Made by a program: the position numbers and the translations under genes
The notes under the pieces: model-generated
Told to the model about the DNA's origin: nothing
Databases searched by the model: none
Seen by the model: the letters and a program-made list of their open reading frames with translations, nothing else
NCBI RefSeq assembly: GCF_000285515.1
Contig: NZ_HE610958.1
Span: 30,008 to 94,007 of the forward strand
DNA: 64,000 nucleotides
Reading direction: 5' to 3'
DNA from: Paenibacillus senegalensis JC66
GTDB taxonomy: Bacteria; Bacillota; Bacilli; Paenibacillales; NBRC-103111
In this document: positions 18,076 through 27,703 of the stretch, one piece after another
Layout of the letters: each line of letters opens with the position of its first letter
Position numbering within the stretch: the first letter of the stretch is position 1

Positions 18076-18248
18076 TATTTCTATTAGGCAGCCTGCCATC
18101 ATGACCGAATATAGGTTTTGCTCTCATGACTTTTATTATAGTTAATCACCGCCGCTTTATCGGCTGAAGCATCCTGCTTTCGAAAAAGATTCATATTGTT
18201 TTGACAACTTGATGAAGAAAGTCACTGCAGACATTTTTTTGTTACATT

Positions 18249-18270
18249 TGCACGCAAGTGCTTGCTTGCA
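18249..18270. promoter_or_regulatory. TetR-type operator candidate before the FAH operon
   Basis: Arms TGCACGCAAG and CTTGCTTGCA flank a 2-base centre, with one mismatch; the inner GCAAG-tg-CTTGC is perfect. This form is common for TetR/AcrR operators. It lies 52 bases before the FAH start, downstream of a TTGACA hexamer at 18202-18207. The TetR encoded at 20430, last gene of the same cluster, is the likely binder (inference). Confidence 0.6.
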
Positions 18271-18321
18271 TTTCATGTTTAGTGTACGATTAAATCAAAA
18301 TGAACGGGGAGGAACTTGTGA

Positions 18322-19389
18322 ATGAAACTGGTCACCTTTCAACCGGATGGCAGCAGAGCTGCGCTCTTTGGAGCTATTTTGGAATCAGGGTTTGCTATTT
18401 CTTTTTCCGCCATTATGCAGAAAAGAAACAGGCATACAGACAGACTGGACAGCATGGACGCTTACCTTCATCATCTGCCGGAGAGCGAGGGCGAGGCCAG
18501 AGAAATGCTTCGTTATGCCGCCGAAAACGAGGACCAATTCACCGCTCATGAACGCTTTCCGCTACCCGAGGTTAGACTGCTCCCTCCTATTCCGAACATT
18601 CCGGCCCTCCTTGATTTTGGCTTGTCGCCAAGACATTTGCAGAACGCCGCTTACCGTATAATACAGAGAGAGGTTAAGCCTCCATTGCGCGGCTTGCTGC
18701 AAGGTATTGTAAGAAGAAAACTGCAGCGGGAATACAAACAGCCGAATTTCCGCTATTATAAATGTAACCATAATGCCATCATCGGAGATGGGGATACGAT
18801 TAATTGGCCGTCCTTTACCTCCTATCTTGACATTGAGCCGGAGCTTGGGATTGTGCTTGGGAAGGATAGCCGGATTGCCGGGTACGTCATTTTCAACGAT
18901 TGCTCCGCGAGGGATGTCCAGCTGCCCGATTTTTTATCCCTGACCGGGCCTGCACGTTGTAAAGATTTCGACCACAGCAAAGGAATAGGTCCCTATTTGG
19001 TCACTCCGGATGAAGCGGGAGACCCGCTGGATTTGAAGGTTGAAGTGAAAATTGGCGAGCGCCTGCGCTGGAAGGGCAGTACGTCCGAATATACCGCGCC
19101 CCCAGAGAAGATTGTGAAGGAGCTTTGCTCTATCTTCCAGCCGCTGCCCGGAACTGTTCTTGGGATGGGGACCATTCCCGATTGCTGTGCTATTGAAACG
19201 GAGGAATGGCTGCTGCCGTCAGATAAAATAGAGATTACTTTCGATAAATTAGGAACGCTGACTCAATTTGTACCTGATCATATTGAAATACGGGAACAGA
19301 GCCGTTGGAGGACGAGGGAGGATCTGCCCGTCCTTTCCTCCGGAAGAGTCCTGCCAGAGCAGCCAAGCGCATGCTTACCGTATGAATGA
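18322..19389 (+). CDS. Fumarylacetoacetate hydrolase (FAH) family protein
   Basis: A 355-residue protein with the FAH C-terminal fold. The metal-binding acidic motif is YLDIEPELGIVLG (residues about 167-179), followed by GYVIFNDCSARDVQ with the conserved Asp. The LLPPIPNIPALLDF region of the N-terminal part is also family-like. FAH members cleave C-C bonds of acylpyruvate-type compounds or act as isomerases/decarboxylases in aromatic catabolism; the exact substrate is not evident. GGGGAGG precedes the ATG at 18322. It is followed immediately by an MBL hydrolase and a TetR gene, suggesting an inducible catabolic unit for one compound. Confidence 0.85.
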   Translation: MKLVTFQPDGSRAALFGAILESGFAISFSAIMQKRNRHTDRLDSMDAYLHHLPESEGEAREMLRYAAENEDQFTAHERFPLPEVRLLPPIPNIPALLDFGLSPRHLQNAAYRIIQREVKPPLRGLLQGIVRRKLQREYKQPNFRYYKCNHNAIIGDGDTINWPSFTSYLDIEPELGIVLGKDSRIAGYVIFNDCSARDVQLPDFLSLTGPARCKDFDHSKGIGPYLVTPDEAGDPLDLKVEVKIGERLRWKGSTSEYTAPPEKIVKELCSIFQPLPGTVLGMGTIPDCCAIETEEWLLPSDKIEITFDKLGTLTQFVPDHIEIREQSRWRTREDLPVLSSGRVLPEQPSACLPYE

Positions 19390-19409
19390 ACATCCAGGAG
19401 GATCTAGAC

Positions 19410-20276
19410 ATGTCCATGAAACTGCCTGCACTGCCGGAAGCACATCCCCGCTGTAAAGTGACCGTGCTCAATGCAGGGTTTTACCAAGCTTCTATGCACC
19501 TGTTGAAGAAGGGGAATCCCAAACGAAAAATATGGGGGCCTGCCCTGTTTTATTTAATTACTCATCCGAAGCACGGCCATCTCTTGTTTGATACCGGCTA
19601 TTCCACCAGGTTCTACGAGGCTACGCATGCTTATCCGTATCGTTTGCTGCGTAGCGCGATTCCTGTCAGGATCACGGAGCAGGATAATGCCATCCGGCAG
19701 CTTAAAGCAATGGGAATCAGCCCCGATGAAGTAACCGTTATTTTATCCCATTTGCATGTTGATCATGCGGCCGGCATCCACGATTTTCCGAATTCACGTA
19801 CGATCATCAGCAAGACCGAATGGGAATTCACCCGCCAGTCTCCGTTAAAGCTGCTGTTTCATTCCTATCTTAAATCGTTATTTGACGGTATAGCTGCTGA
19901 CCGGCTTCAGCTCATCGATTTCGAGCATTCCGCTTCCTACGGCCCTTTTACTCACGCTTGCGACCTGTTTCAGGACGGGACACTTATTCTCGTACCGCTG
20001 CCCGGACATGCTATCGGCCAAATGGGATTGCTGGTGAATTGCTCCCCGGAGGAAAGATATTTTTTGATCGCAGATGCGGCTTATGTAAGAGGAAACTATC
20101 GGCAAAATAAAACCGGGGCCTGGATGAGCAGGCTGGCCCATCATCACTTTTCTCAGTATAAAGCCAATTTCCCGCTGCTTAATCAACTGGAGCAGGACAA
20201 CCCGCGGCTGGTAATCCTCCCGTCCCATGATCCTGACGTTTACGACTATTATGTGAAAAATAAGCCCGCACCCTGA
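19410..20276 (+). CDS. MBL-fold metallo-hydrolase (lactonase-like)
   Basis: A 288-residue metallo-beta-lactamase-fold enzyme. HLHVDHAAG near residue 112 is the HxHxDH zinc motif; PLPGHAIGQMG supplies the next His, IADAAY the bridging Asp and PSHDPDVY the last His. The layout resembles N-acyl-homoserine lactonases and related gamma-lactonases. The ATG at 19410 is chosen because AGGAGG lies 8 bases upstream; an ATG at 19386 overlapping the previous stop lacks a site. Located between the FAH-family gene and a TetR gene, it may open a lactone or ester ahead of the FAH step (inference). Confidence 0.85.
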   Translation: MSMKLPALPEAHPRCKVTVLNAGFYQASMHLLKKGNPKRKIWGPALFYLITHPKHGHLLFDTGYSTRFYEATHAYPYRLLRSAIPVRITEQDNAIRQLKAMGISPDEVTVILSHLHVDHAAGIHDFPNSRTIISKTEWEFTRQSPLKLLFHSYLKSLFDGIAADRLQLIDFEHSASYGPFTHACDLFQDGTLILVPLPGHAIGQMGLLVNCSPEERYFLIADAAYVRGNYRQNKTGAWMSRLAHHHFSQYKANFPLLNQLEQDNPRLVILPSHDPDVYDYYVKNKPAP

Positions 20277-20332
20277 GCGGGTACATTCATTTCTAATTAA
20301 CAGCACAGACAGATTCAATACGGGGATCGATC

Positions 20333-20400
20333 TTAGAAATATAATTTTGAAATCGAATTTCGGAAATCGAATTTTAGAAATACAATATTGGAAATTTGGA
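20333..20400. repeat. GAAATCGAATTT direct repeats
   Basis: Four to five AT-rich units of about 14-15 bases (GAAATATAATTTT, GAAATCGAATTTCG, GAAATCGAATTTTA, GAAATACAATATTG) sit between the MBL and TetR genes. No coding capacity or hairpin terminator is evident. Confidence 0.5.
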
Positions 20401-20429
20401 AAATGCTTATGCTTAAAAGGAGAATCCAC

Positions 20430-21005
20430 GTGCAAACAGCAGACAAGATCATTTATGCCACCACCTCTTTATTAAAAAACCACGGGTACCGCGGAGTTAC
20501 CACTAAAGCTATTGCCGCTGAAGCCCAGGTGAATGAAACGACGATCTTCCGCCATTTTGGCAGTAAGCAGGGAATTCTGGAAGCTATCGTGGACAGGTTT
20601 TCTTATTTGCCCCAATTTGAGAAGCTGCTGAAGGAGGATGCAGCCGATAATCCCCGCATTGATTTGATGAAGGTGTGCGAAAATTATTTGAGCTTCTTTC
20701 GGCAAAATGCCGATATCATTCTGATCGGCTTCCGCGACAAGGGCCTGCTGCCCAAACTGGACCAAAAATTGAGCGAGCTGCCCCTGCATCTGCATGCTCT
20801 GCTCACTGAGTACTTTGAACGCCTCAAGCAAAAAGACATCATCGTAGTAGAGGATTCTGATCTGACGGCGATGTCTTTTCTCTCGATGTGCTACGGCTTT
20901 CAAATGGGGATGCTGATGCACGGCGCCTCTGCGCAAGTCGAGGAGCGGAAGTTCTACGAGCACAGCGTGGAATTATTTATAAGAGGGCTCGCCTTTAAAG
21001 GGTAG
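20430..21005 (+). CDS. TetR family transcriptional regulator
   Basis: A 191-residue TetR protein with helix-turn-helix TTKAIAAEAQVNETTIFRHFGSK (about residues 24-46) and a helical C-terminal domain. The start is a GTG at 20430, because AAGGAG lies 7 bases upstream; upstream ATGs in frame lack a site. It closes the FAH-MBL-TetR cluster, and the palindrome at 18249-18270 before the cluster is its probable operator. Inducer unknown. Confidence 0.85.
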   Translation: MQTADKIIYATTSLLKNHGYRGVTTKAIAAEAQVNETTIFRHFGSKQGILEAIVDRFSYLPQFEKLLKEDAADNPRIDLMKVCENYLSFFRQNADIILIGFRDKGLLPKLDQKLSELPLHLHALLTEYFERLKQKDIIVVEDSDLTAMSFLSMCYGFQMGMLMHGASAQVEERKFYEHSVELFIRGLAFKG

Positions 21006-21071
21006 CCGCAGCTGGACGCTGCCGTTTTCTACGGTGCTTGCTTGATCTCGCTCCTGCGGTGCTGTCCGTTT

Positions 21072-22892
21072 CTACGGTGCTGCCTGTTCCTGTTGCTCCA
21101 GTGCATGCTTCAAGGCATCCGCCCACTCCTCGGCATGATCAAAATAAGATAGATGGTGACCCGGAAATACCGTCAGCTCCTGATCCAATTCAAGAGACAG
21201 AAGTTCAGCGGTCCTTGCAAAATACTTCTCTTTATGAAGCGACAGCTCTCCAGCAGCAAAGATGACATCTACCCGGCCGCTTTTCAGCTTCCGAAGATTC
21301 GGCTGGTATTGGACAAATGCAGGCATTTCTTCATTAATCAGGATATCGGTATTCAAGGCATTCCGGGCTTGAAAATCTTTAGGCACATCTGAAAATACAC
21401 TTATGGGAACGCCCACTGAAAATGTAAATTTCATATTTCCTGCCTGGCTTCCCAGGCGAGCCGCTGTCGCTTGAATGCCCGCAAAGAATGTCTTCCATTT
21501 GCTGCTGTCCGGCAGCACACTGACTACTGGCGGTTCATGAGCAATCACTTTATCCAGCATTTCCGGATATTGGGCGGCGAGCTCCATCGCTACGATCGCA
21601 CCGGAGCTATTGCCGAATACTTGGACATTCTCCGCCTTTACTGTTCGCAGGACGGCAACGGCGTCACGGGCCTGCTGGCTAATTTCCACATGATGCGCCC
21701 CTTCCCACTTACTTCTCGAATTCCCTCTCCGGTCATAGGTAATCACTTTATAAGTATCGGCCAAACGATCCACCACACGGGAATAAAATCCGGCATCCCC
21801 GCCTCCGCCGGGAATGAGTAATAGCGGCTGTCCTTCTCCTCTGACCTCATAGTAGATAGTAGCTCCCTCATTCAGAACATAGCCAGCTTCAACCGGAATA
21901 CTCTCCGGCCAAGCCGAATCCCGCTGCTGGTTAATATGAATATTCGTGAGGACAGCTCCAGCTGTATAAAGAATAACGCTCCCGGCTACAAGTACGATGG
22001 AGAGCACAAAGGATACAAAGGCTCGCCCTTTGCTATGGCCAGCTTTAGAACTAACAGGGACATTAAGAGGTTCTGAGCTTTCAAGGCCGGCCTCGTTCCT
22101 TCTAAACTTTGTTTCGGTGCTTTGGAAATCTTCCTCACCATCTTTAAGCCCTGTTTCGGTGCTTTGGAAATCTCCCTCACCATCTTTAAACCTTGCTTCG
22201 GCGCTCTCCAATTGTTCCCCGAAGTCTTGACGACTTTCTTTGGAGCCTTGGTAGCTTTCCACAGTATCTTTAAACCTCGCTATAGAGCTTTCCAAGCCTT
22301 CACCGATACCCAGGTGATTCTTCTTGGAGCTTTCCAAGTCTTCCCCGATACCAAGACGGCTCTTCTCGGAGCTTTCCAAGCCTTCCCCGATGACTTTTTC
22401 CTTTTTGCCGTTTAATTGTCCTTTAGTGCTTTTCAAATGAGAGGCCTTGTCACGAGTATAGGCAGCATTTTTAACAGACAGGAATATAAGCGATAACAGA
22501 AGTGTACCGCCTAACACGACATAATCGACTATGCGGAGATAGCCGTAAGGAAACAGATAAAAGACCACATCAGCCAACAGCAGAACCAAGCCCCACTCGA
22601 GTACGGTCCGGGTCCACACTCGCTTAGTTAGCCATCCCATACTTTCCATAGCTATAACGATTGTAGCCAGCATAACCGGCAGCATAAGCAGCAGCATATG
22701 AACCGGTATTCGGGGAGCCTCCGCATAAAAACTATAGTCAAACCAAGTAAGCACGGCAGCTCCTGAAGATGAAACCCAAAGCAGCAACAGCAGCCCCCAT
22801 TTGGTTTTACGCAGGTTAACGACAAGCAAGAACAACCAGAGAAGCAGATTCAATCCAATCAGGGGGGTATCCCATCCATACCAAAAACTCAT
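21072..22892 (-). CDS. Membrane-anchored alpha/beta hydrolase with an internal repeat region
   Basis: A 606-residue protein in three parts. Residues 1-150 are hydrophobic with four to five membrane helices. Residues about 160-285 are hydrophilic and repetitive, with GEGLESSEKSRLGI- and FKDGEGDFQSTET-type units. A membrane helix near 295-315 leads to an extracytoplasmic alpha/beta hydrolase. In it, LLLIPGGGG marks the oxyanion region, FGNSSGAIVA the nucleophile elbow and PGHHLSYF the base His. A GxSxG-type elbow is present as GNSSG. The hydrolase part resembles ordinary single-domain esterases; the membrane part is unassigned. Convergent with the TetR gene at 20430, and no ribosome site is strong. 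Confidence 0.8.
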   Translation of the reverse strand: MSFWYGWDTPLIGLNLLLWLFLLVVNLRKTKWGLLLLLWVSSSGAAVLTWFDYSFYAEAPRIPVHMLLLMLPVMLATIVIAMESMGWLTKRVWTRTVLEWGLVLLLADVVFYLFPYGYLRIVDYVVLGGTLLLSLIFLSVKNAAYTRDKASHLKSTKGQLNGKKEKVIGEGLESSEKSRLGIGEDLESSKKNHLGIGEGLESSIARFKDTVESYQGSKESRQDFGEQLESAEARFKDGEGDFQSTETGLKDGEEDFQSTETKFRRNEAGLESSEPLNVPVSSKAGHSKGRAFVSFVLSIVLVAGSVILYTAGAVLTNIHINQQRDSAWPESIPVEAGYVLNEGATIYYEVRGEGQPLLLIPGGGGDAGFYSRVVDRLADTYKVITYDRRGNSRSKWEGAHHVEISQQARDAVAVLRTVKAENVQVFGNSSGAIVAMELAAQYPEMLDKVIAHEPPVVSVLPDSSKWKTFFAGIQATAARLGSQAGNMKFTFSVGVPISVFSDVPKDFQARNALNTDILINEEMPAFVQYQPNLRKLKSGRVDVIFAAGELSLHKEKYFARTAELLSLELDQELTVFPGHHLSYFDHAEEWADALKHALEQQEQAAP

Positions 22893-23107
22893 TTAAGTCC
22901 AGTCCTTTCGTTTCACACTCGATAAGGACTATTTTAACTGTCATAGATTCAAGCCAGAACCACCGCCAGTACAGGTTCATCCTGGACCTTAGAACGGGTT
23001 GTACCCAAGACCCTCCTCCTTGCTCTCTTTTCTCAACCCAAATTAGGCCTTACGATTCGCAAGACCTTAGAAGTGAAGCTGTATTTGCTTAATCTCACTC
23101 TCCTGCC
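22893..23107. other. Intergenic, no gene seen
   Basis: Between two minus-strand genes. It carries the presumed promoter and leader of the membrane hydrolase. I checked for a T-box-like GGTGG element and found none. Confidence 0.3.
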
Positions 23108-24052
23108 TTAATTGGCAAATCCTCCGGCCAGTAGTTCATAAGAACGCTGGCGCTTGTTATAATCGGGAATGTGCGTGACGAGCATGAATTCATCCGCGTC
23201 GTATAACTCAGACAACTGACTGATTCGTCCGTGAATAGATTCGGCTGTACCGACAAGCAGCTTGTCCTCCGAGTAGGGCAGAGCTGCTTCCTGTTGCTTC
23301 TCATCACGGTACAGAGCCGCAGAAGAGTCTGCCCACTGGCGTGCCTCTTCATCTGTTTCCGCGCATATGGCTCCCACCGTCAGAATTACTTTGGGTTCCT
23401 CCAGCTGGGCTGAAGGAACAAACGCTTCCCGATAAGCACGAAGCACTTCCCCGGCATCGGTGTCACTCATAAATTGGCCGAACACATAGCCCATGCCGGA
23501 TGACGCTGCATATTCGGCGCTTTTCCGATTCGTGCCCAGCAGCCAAATCTCCGGCTCTTCTGGAGGGTTAGGGCGGGCACTGACCGCTTCGCCTTCATAA
23601 GTGTAGCTATCCTGTAAAAGCTTAACTACCCCCTCCAGCTTATTCGGCATCTGCCGCACATTCTCCAGAAAATTCCCGCTTAGAGCCATACTCGCATGCG
23701 CCTTACCGCCAGGGGCACGGCCAATACCGAGGTCCATCCTTCCCGGATAAAGGGCGGCGAGCATACGGAACGATTCCGCTACCTTAAGGGGAGAATAGTG
23801 AGGCAGCAATAATGCGCCGGAACCAAGCCGAATCCGCTCAGTCCTGGCTCCTATATGCGCTAACAGCACTTCGGGAGACGGACAGGCCAAATGCGGCATA
23901 TCATGGTGCTCCGCAGCCCAATAGCGGGTATAACCCAGCCGCTCTGCTGCTTGTGCCAGCTCTACTGCCCGTTGCAAGGCGTGCGAGTCACTTTCATTTT
24001 CGTAGACTGGAACCAAATCCAATACGCTAAGCTTGTACGGGTTTTTCTTCAT
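23108..24052 (-). CDS. LLM-class flavin-dependent oxidoreductase (MsnO8/luciferase-like)
   Basis: A 314-residue luciferase-fold monooxygenase. The start KLSVLDLVPV, the RYWAAEHHDMPHLACPSPEVLLAHIGA segment (in parts at residues 42-68) and GRMDLGIGRAPGG near 104-116 are typical of the MsnO8/YtmO-like group of FMNH2-dependent enzymes. The substrate is unknown. GAGGGAGAACA precedes the ATG. It is monocistronic as far as visible. Confidence 0.9.
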   Translation of the reverse strand: MKKNPYKLSVLDLVPVYENESDSHALQRAVELAQAAERLGYTRYWAAEHHDMPHLACPSPEVLLAHIGARTERIRLGSGALLLPHYSPLKVAESFRMLAALYPGRMDLGIGRAPGGKAHASMALSGNFLENVRQMPNKLEGVVKLLQDSYTYEGEAVSARPNPPEEPEIWLLGTNRKSAEYAASSGMGYVFGQFMSDTDAGEVLRAYREAFVPSAQLEEPKVILTVGAICAETDEEARQWADSSAALYRDEKQQEAALPYSEDKLLVGTAESIHGRISQLSELYDADEFMLVTHIPDYNKRQRSYELLAGGFAN

Positions 24053-24474
24053 TGTTCTCCCTCTTTTCCAACTCTTGAGCGCTCATTTGCTTTTCCATTT
24101 CCATAAGCTCCACAAGTCTCGGGGCTGTCGATCTATCGTGGATATCCATTGCTGCAAAAGTTTTTGCGCGTTATCCTGCTGGTGGCCAAGTGATAGCTTG
24201 CGATGTTCTGCTGCGATGGGCCTGCACCAGTTATGGCTTTTATCCTCATTTTTTCTACATTTTAATCATCCTCTTCATTCTAATTCCTCTCTTTCCGGAT
24301 GTAAAACAAGCTGTAACGCCATAAGCAACACGCTACACACGTCCACGCTACACCCAACGCACATCCGCTACACCCAGCACACATCACGCTACACGCATAC
24401 GTATCACGCAACACCCAACACACTACAGCCGACAACTGGCGCTGACCGCTTGCTTATTTGGAAAAACAAATATA
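24053..24474. repeat. Intergenic with CACGCTACAC repeats
   Basis: No gene is evident. From about 24325 to 24430 the words CACGCTACAC, CATCCGCTACAC and ACACCCAACAC recur every 10-20 bases. An open frame of 161 codons on the plus strand crosses this repeat without a ribosome site and is rejected. Confidence 0.5.
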
Positions 24475-24506
24475 TACTAAGTAAGTATTTACTGAGTATA
24501 TATAAT
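24475..24506 (+). promoter_or_regulatory. Palindrome and -10 box before the ABC/PadR operon
   Basis: Arms TACTAAGTAA (24475-24484) and TTACTGAGTA (24489-24498) form an imperfect inverted repeat with one mismatch around a 4-base centre, directly followed by TATAAT at 24501-24506. AAAGGAG follows at 24507. The position just upstream of -10 suits an operator for the PadR-type regulator that ends the operon. Confidence 0.55.
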
Positions 24507-24520
24507 AAAGGAGCATGATT

Positions 24521-25240
24521 ATGATCAAAGCCGTGCAAGTGAATAAAAGCTTTCGGGTAGGCGAGCAGGAGATGATGGTTCTTAAAGGCTTGGACTTCTC
24601 TGTCAACAAAGGGGAATTCGTCGCCATTATGGGGCCGAGCGGCTCAGGAAAAAGCACCTTGCTGCAATTGCTGGGCGGCCTGGATGTCCCGACTGCCGGA
24701 GAGATACAAATTGATTCGACGGCGATCAATCGACTGAACGAAAAAGAACGCACCATTTTCCGAAGAAGGAATATCGGCTTTGTTTTTCAAAATTATCAGC
24801 TGCTGCCGACGATGACCGTGGAAGAGAATGTTGCTTTTCCGTTAAGAGCAAACGGCGAGATGCTCCATACATCGCGGGAGAAGGCAAACCAATATCTGGA
24901 GGCGGTAGGTCTGGCCAAGATGGGACAACGCTTTCCAAATGTTTTGAGCGGAGGGCAGCAGCAAAGAGTGGCTGTCGCACGGGCGCTTGTAAATGAGCCT
25001 AAGCTGCTTCTGGCCGATGAGCCAACCGGGAATCTCGATCGCAAAATGGCGGAGGAAATTCTGGAGCTGCTATCCCACTTTCATGAACACAACCGCCAAA
25101 CGATCGTAATGGTCACCCATGACATCTTTGCGGCCGGCTATGCGGATCGGATTGTCCTATTCAAAGACGGGGTGATTGAAACAGAAGTGAACAGGGAGGA
25201 CGAAGATTATGCGCGATTTGTGGCTCATTTCATGGCGTAA
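24521..25240 (+). CDS. ABC transporter ATP-binding protein, LolD/MacB type
   Basis: A 239-residue ATPase with Walker A GPSGSGKST, Q-loop FVFQNYQLLPTMTVEENV, signature [15 protein letters not shown], Walker B LLADEPTGNLD and H-loop MVTHD. This is the compact form that partners FtsX-like permeases in mechanotransmission or peptide-resistance transporters. The ATG at 24521 is chosen over 24515, since AAAGGAG ends 7 bases before it. It overlaps the permease gene by 32 bases. Confidence 0.92.
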   Translation: MIKAVQVNKSFRVGEQEMMVLKGLDFSVNKGEFVAIMGPSGSGKSTLLQLLGGLDVPTAGEIQIDSTAINRLNEKERTIFRRRNIGFVFQNYQLLPTMTVEENVAFPLRANGEMLHTSREKANQYLEAVGLAKMGQRFPNVLSGGQQQRVAVARALVNEPKLLLADEPTGNLDRKMAEEILELLSHFHEHNRQTIVMVTHDIFAAGYADRIVLFKDGVIETEVNREDEDYARFVAHFMA

Positions 25241-27689
25241 CGTGACCCGCAACAGGAAACGCTTCCTGCTAACGCTCATCGCAATTGCATTAGGTGTTTC
25301 ACTCACATGCGGGATGTTGATCGTGAAGGAGACTACAGAGCGAACGTTTGAATTTCATGAGAGGCTCTATACCGGTGGCGCTGATTTTTGGGTGTTGAGC
25401 CATGAACACACGTTCCCGGCAGATGATATAGCCATGATCATGGAAGACAATCAGGTGCAAAACAGCTTGTCTGTACTGGATAAGCAAGGCTTTGTTGAAC
25501 TCGAGGGCGTCACCGGTCCTGCATTGACATCCGTCCGATTATCCGGTGTGAGCCGATTGGATCATGAATTGCTCGTGCTGGAGCTTCTGGAAGGGGATTT
25601 GAGCCGGGACGGTCTGGTCTTGCCTGAGGACGCAGCCCGGCTGTGGAATAAGCGAGTGGGCGATACGGTTGTTTTTCGGGATATGGGTTCTATAGAAGTA
25701 ACGGCAATCGTCGGTTATACGCCTATTTTGCGCAGTCCAAGCGACTGGGAGGAAGCGGAAAGACGCCATTTTCGCGTAATGCTTCCGCTTGCGACCTTGC
25801 AGGACTGGACTAACCGCGAGGAGCAGATCAGTTATTTGAGATTTCAGGTCAATCCGCAGGCGGACAAGAACGAGCTGCTCGCCCGGTATGAACAACAGCT
25901 GGCAGGATCCGCCCAGTATGTACAGCCGGTTGTCATTGATGACAGACAGAATAACTCCGGTATGGACGGGTTGTATTTCACGCTCTATACCGTTGCAATT
26001 GTTGCTCTTTTCATCAGCGGGTTTATCGTATTTAATATGATTTTTGCCAGCGTGATGGAGCGCAGAAAAGAGTTTTCGATTATGAAAAGCCTGGGCTACA
26101 CCAATATACACATTTATAGGCTGGTGCTGATGGAGGTCTTGCTTCTCTCGCTGCTGGGTATTCTAATCGGCATTCCGCTGGGGGTCTGGTTCGGGGATCT
26201 GTTCCAGTATATGCTATTAGGCATCTTCGAGCCCCGCCTGGATTATATCCTGCACTGGCAAGCCCCGTCGCTTATCTCGATGGCCATAGGGGTGTTGTTT
26301 CCGGTAGCGGCTTCCTGTATACCGATGTATATCGCCGGAAACACACCGATCCTGCAAGCGATGCGCAATATTGCAGGCAGCCCGACGAAAAAAACGAAGC
26401 ACCTGCGCTGGATAATCGGCTTGCTTTTGCTGGGCGGATTACTGATCGGCCATTCCATATCGCTGCTTTTTTTGTTCGTCGGCACCGTGCTGCTCTATCC
26501 TTACCTTTTTACCATGATAAAAAAGCTGCTGGCTCCCCTGTACCGGCAAACCCTGGGCTATCCCGGAGAAGTTGCTGTACAGAACATGGAGCGCAATTTG
26601 AACCGAAATGCTAACACCTCTGCGATGCTGGCCTGCGGAATTGCGCTTGTGCTCTTTCTCGGCGCTTCCGTCCAGTCACTTCCCGAAGGATACGAGCAGG
26701 AAATTTCCGCTACGTTCGGCGGGGACTTGCGCGTGCATTCCGAAAGCCCGTGGGAGCCGGAGGCTATTGAAAGGATTGCGCAATTTTCCGGTGTCGCCGC
26801 TGTGCATCCGTACCGGGTCGCCCCTGAGGTGGCCTGGCAAACCAAGGATGGAGACATGCGCAGATTTCCGCTCATCAGCTTTGATCCGGAAGCAGGCGAA
26901 CCGTTCCAGCTGTTTTCCGTACGCACAGAAGATAGTTCGGCTGCGGCCTGGTCACAGCCCGGGAGCATTTTGCTCGGTGAATGGGCTTATCTAGAGTGGG
27001 GCGGACGGATCGGAGATTCTATCCATTTGCACACGCCTAAGGGCTTAACTGCATTTGAAGTTGCGGGAATAGTCCAGACCTCTCATCATGACGGCTATGT
27101 TGCTTTTATGGATGTATCGCTGTTTACAGAACAGGTTAACTGGCCGCATGCCTATCACCTGCTGATCGACTCCGAAAGTAACGATCAGCTCCCTGGAATC
27201 AGAGACCAGCTATGGCAGCATTATGGGGACCGCCTATCTTCAATCACATCTATGCAAGAAGCTGTCGCTTCCGCCCAACGCGGGTTTGACGGAATCAATG
27301 AACTGATGCAGGGCCTGCTTATCCTCGTTATATGTCTGTCCAGTATCGGAATCGGGAATACACTTCTGATGAATACCATAGAACGCATTTCCGAAATCGG
27401 TACGATCCGCGCAACCGGGTTTACAAAAGGTCAGGTGAAGTTGATGATCCTCGGTGAAGGGAGTATGATTGGTATGGTAGGCATCGCCGTTGGTTCCCTG
27501 CTGGGGCTCGGCTTAATCTACTATATCTCGATCTCTGAAATGGCTGGCAGCTACATGTTCTTCACTATCCCCTGGGCTAATTTAGGACTTGCAGTATGCG
27601 CCGGAATCGCGTTAAGCTTGTTTGCCTCATGGCTGCCGGCGTCTGTAGCTGTTAAAGTGAACGTTCACGAAGCGTTGAAATATGAATAA
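25209..27689 (+). CDS. FtsX-like ABC transporter permease (two FtsX domains)
   Basis: An 826-residue membrane protein. An N-terminal helix (FLLTLIAIALGVSLTCGMLI) precedes a large extracytoplasmic domain, then three helices with the FtsX motif VMERRKEFSIMKSLGYT near residue 280. A second extracytoplasmic domain is followed by three final helices with TIERISEIGTIRATGF near 725. Duplicated FtsX halves with a partner LolD-type ATPase are typical of lipoprotein or antimicrobial-peptide exporters in Gram-positive bacteria. The gene overlaps the ATPase and is followed 14 bases later by PadR. Confidence 0.9.
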   Translation: MRDLWLISWRNVTRNRKRFLLTLIAIALGVSLTCGMLIVKETTERTFEFHERLYTGGADFWVLSHEHTFPADDIAMIMEDNQVQNSLSVLDKQGFVELEGVTGPALTSVRLSGVSRLDHELLVLELLEGDLSRDGLVLPEDAARLWNKRVGDTVVFRDMGSIEVTAIVGYTPILRSPSDWEEAERRHFRVMLPLATLQDWTNREEQISYLRFQVNPQADKNELLARYEQQLAGSAQYVQPVVIDDRQNNSGMDGLYFTLYTVAIVALFISGFIVFNMIFASVMERRKEFSIMKSLGYTNIHIYRLVLMEVLLLSLLGILIGIPLGVWFGDLFQYMLLGIFEPRLDYILHWQAPSLISMAIGVLFPVAASCIPMYIAGNTPILQAMRNIAGSPTKKTKHLRWIIGLLLLGGLLIGHSISLLFLFVGTVLLYPYLFTMIKKLLAPLYRQTLGYPGEVAVQNMERNLNRNANTSAMLACGIALVLFLGASVQSLPEGYEQEISATFGGDLRVHSESPWEPEAIERIAQFSGVAAVHPYRVAPEVAWQTKDGDMRRFPLISFDPEAGEPFQLFSVRTEDSSAAAWSQPGSILLGEWAYLEWGGRIGDSIHLHTPKGLTAFEVAGIVQTSHHDGYVAFMDVSLFTEQVNWPHAYHLLIDSESNDQLPGIRDQLWQHYGDRLSSITSMQEAVASAQRGFDGINELMQGLLILVICLSSIGIGNTLLMNTIERISEIGTIRATGFTKGQVKLMILGEGSMIGMVGIAVGSLLGLGLIYYISISEMAGSYMFFTIPWANLGLAVCAGIALSLFASWLPASVAVKVNVHEALKYE

Positions 27690-27703
27690 AGTAGGGATTC
27701 CTT

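Noticed and set aside
17841-18321. Rex-type redox operator before cydA
   Set aside because: The direct repeats do not match TTGTGA-N6-TCACAA, and no clear site was found.
22950-23090. Possible T-box or other riboswitch leader
   Set aside because: No T-box sequence or paired stems could be drawn with confidence.
24033-24518. 161-codon plus-strand frame
   Set aside because: Starts inside the luciferase-like gene on the other strand and crosses a CACGCTACAC repeat; no ribosome site.
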